Source: Nitrospira defluvii
GTDB taxonomy: Bacteria > Nitrospirota > Nitrospiria > Nitrospirales > Nitrospiraceae
Length of the DNA stretch: 6,559 nt
Assembly (NCBI GenBank): GCA_016199015.1
Contig: JACQHN010000568.1
Location: 1-6,559, forward strand
Direction: 5' to 3'
Every line of letters begins with the position of its first letter. The stretch's first letter is position 1. The translations under genes were made by a program, and so were the position numbers. Below the pieces are notes generated by a model. The model saw only the letters and a list, made by a program, of their open reading frames with translations. It ran no database searches and was not told the origin of the DNA. Shown here one piece after another: positions 6,100 through 6,559 of this stretch.

Positions 6100-6559
6100 C
6101 AACCCAATCGCTCGCCCGCGACTCCTGGCAATTCTGTTGTCTCCTGATCCGTCAGGTTGCGGGTAGGCGAACTCCGGCGGCCGCCGATCCAGAGGTAGTA
6201 GAGCACCGGAATGACCACCAGCGTGAGGATCGTTGAGGCGCCGACGCCGAACAACAGCGAGACCGCCAATCCCTGAAAGATCGGATCGAGGATGATGACG
6301 AAGGCGCCGACCATCAGCGCCGCGGCGGTCAACAGAATCGGACGGGTCCTGATCGCGCCCGCACGGATTACCGCTTCAAGCAGCGGAACCCCTTCGACCT
6401 CCTGGTGCTGGATGAAATCGACCAAGAGGATCGAGTTCCGCACGATGATGCCCGCCAGCGCGATAAACCCGATCATCGAGGTGGCGGTAAAGTAAGAGCC
6501 GGTCAGCCAGTGGCCCGGAAGAATTCCGATCAGCGTCAGCGGGATGGGCGCCATGATGA
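6099..6559 (-). CDS. RND-family efflux permease, C-terminal part only
   Basis: This is the last 153 or so residues of a proton-driven RND transporter of the inner membrane. The frame is open to the right edge, so the ATG at 6554 is an internal methionine and not the start. Visible are the [15 protein letters not shown] segment, then [20 protein letters not shown] with LLVDF. These are the highly conserved helices near the end of RND permeases. They are followed by a cytoplasmic link ([17 protein letters not shown]) and the last two membrane helices ending in [15 protein letters not shown] charged tail of about 25 residues closes the protein. Full members have about 1,000-1,050 residues, so about 85 percent is missing. 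Substrate class (metal or organic) cannot be judged from this part. The TolC gene downstream is the likely outer-membrane partner. Confidence 0.93.
   Translation of the reverse strand, partial: IMAPIPLTLIGILPGHWLTGSYFTATSMIGFIALAGIIVRNSILLVDFIQHQEVEGVPLLEAVIRAGAIRTRPILLTAAALMVGAFVIILDPIFQGLAVSLLFGVGASTILTLVVIPVLYYLWIGGRRSSPTRNLTDQETTELPGVAGERLG

Overview
This GC-rich window carries five protein genes, all on the minus strand and all concerned with the cell envelope. They suggest a diderm (Gram-negative-type) bacterium, because a TolC-type outer-membrane channel, an RND pump and an Mla-type lipid permease all need an outer membrane. A dispersed-repeat-like element at about 2276-2616 has ends that resemble, from memory only, intergenic repeats of Nitrospira (Nitrospirota). 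That assignment is inference and was not tested.

Layout in transcription order (right to left): the C-terminal end of an RND efflux permease (6099-6559, cut by the window edge); a 242-bp leader (5857-6098); a TolC-family outer-membrane efflux protein (4498-5856); a 109-bp gap; a family-39-type membrane glycosyltransferase (2670-4388); a 728-bp gene-free stretch (1942-2669); an exported, membrane-anchored bactofilin-like repeat protein (784-1941); and the N-terminal two thirds of a STAS-MlaE ABC permease (1-734, cut by the window edge).

The RND permease and TolC protein plausibly belong to one tripartite efflux pump, whose adaptor and the rest of the permease would lie beyond the right edge. 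The glycosyltransferase follows TolC and could be co-transcribed. The MlaE-type gene opens a phospholipid-transport (Mla/MCE) module that continues past the left edge.

The most interesting signals are outside the genes. The leaders of the TolC gene and the bactofilin-like gene share collinear conserved blocks at nearly identical spacing, in the same orientation, and both end in a strong Shine-Dalgarno plus a GTG start. The gene-free stretch also holds a 341-bp inverted-repeat element with an internal 47/48-bp direct duplication. A hairpin and an 8-codon open frame with its own ribosome-binding site precede the MlaE-type gene. No tRNA, rRNA, CRISPR array or convincing intrinsic terminator was seen.
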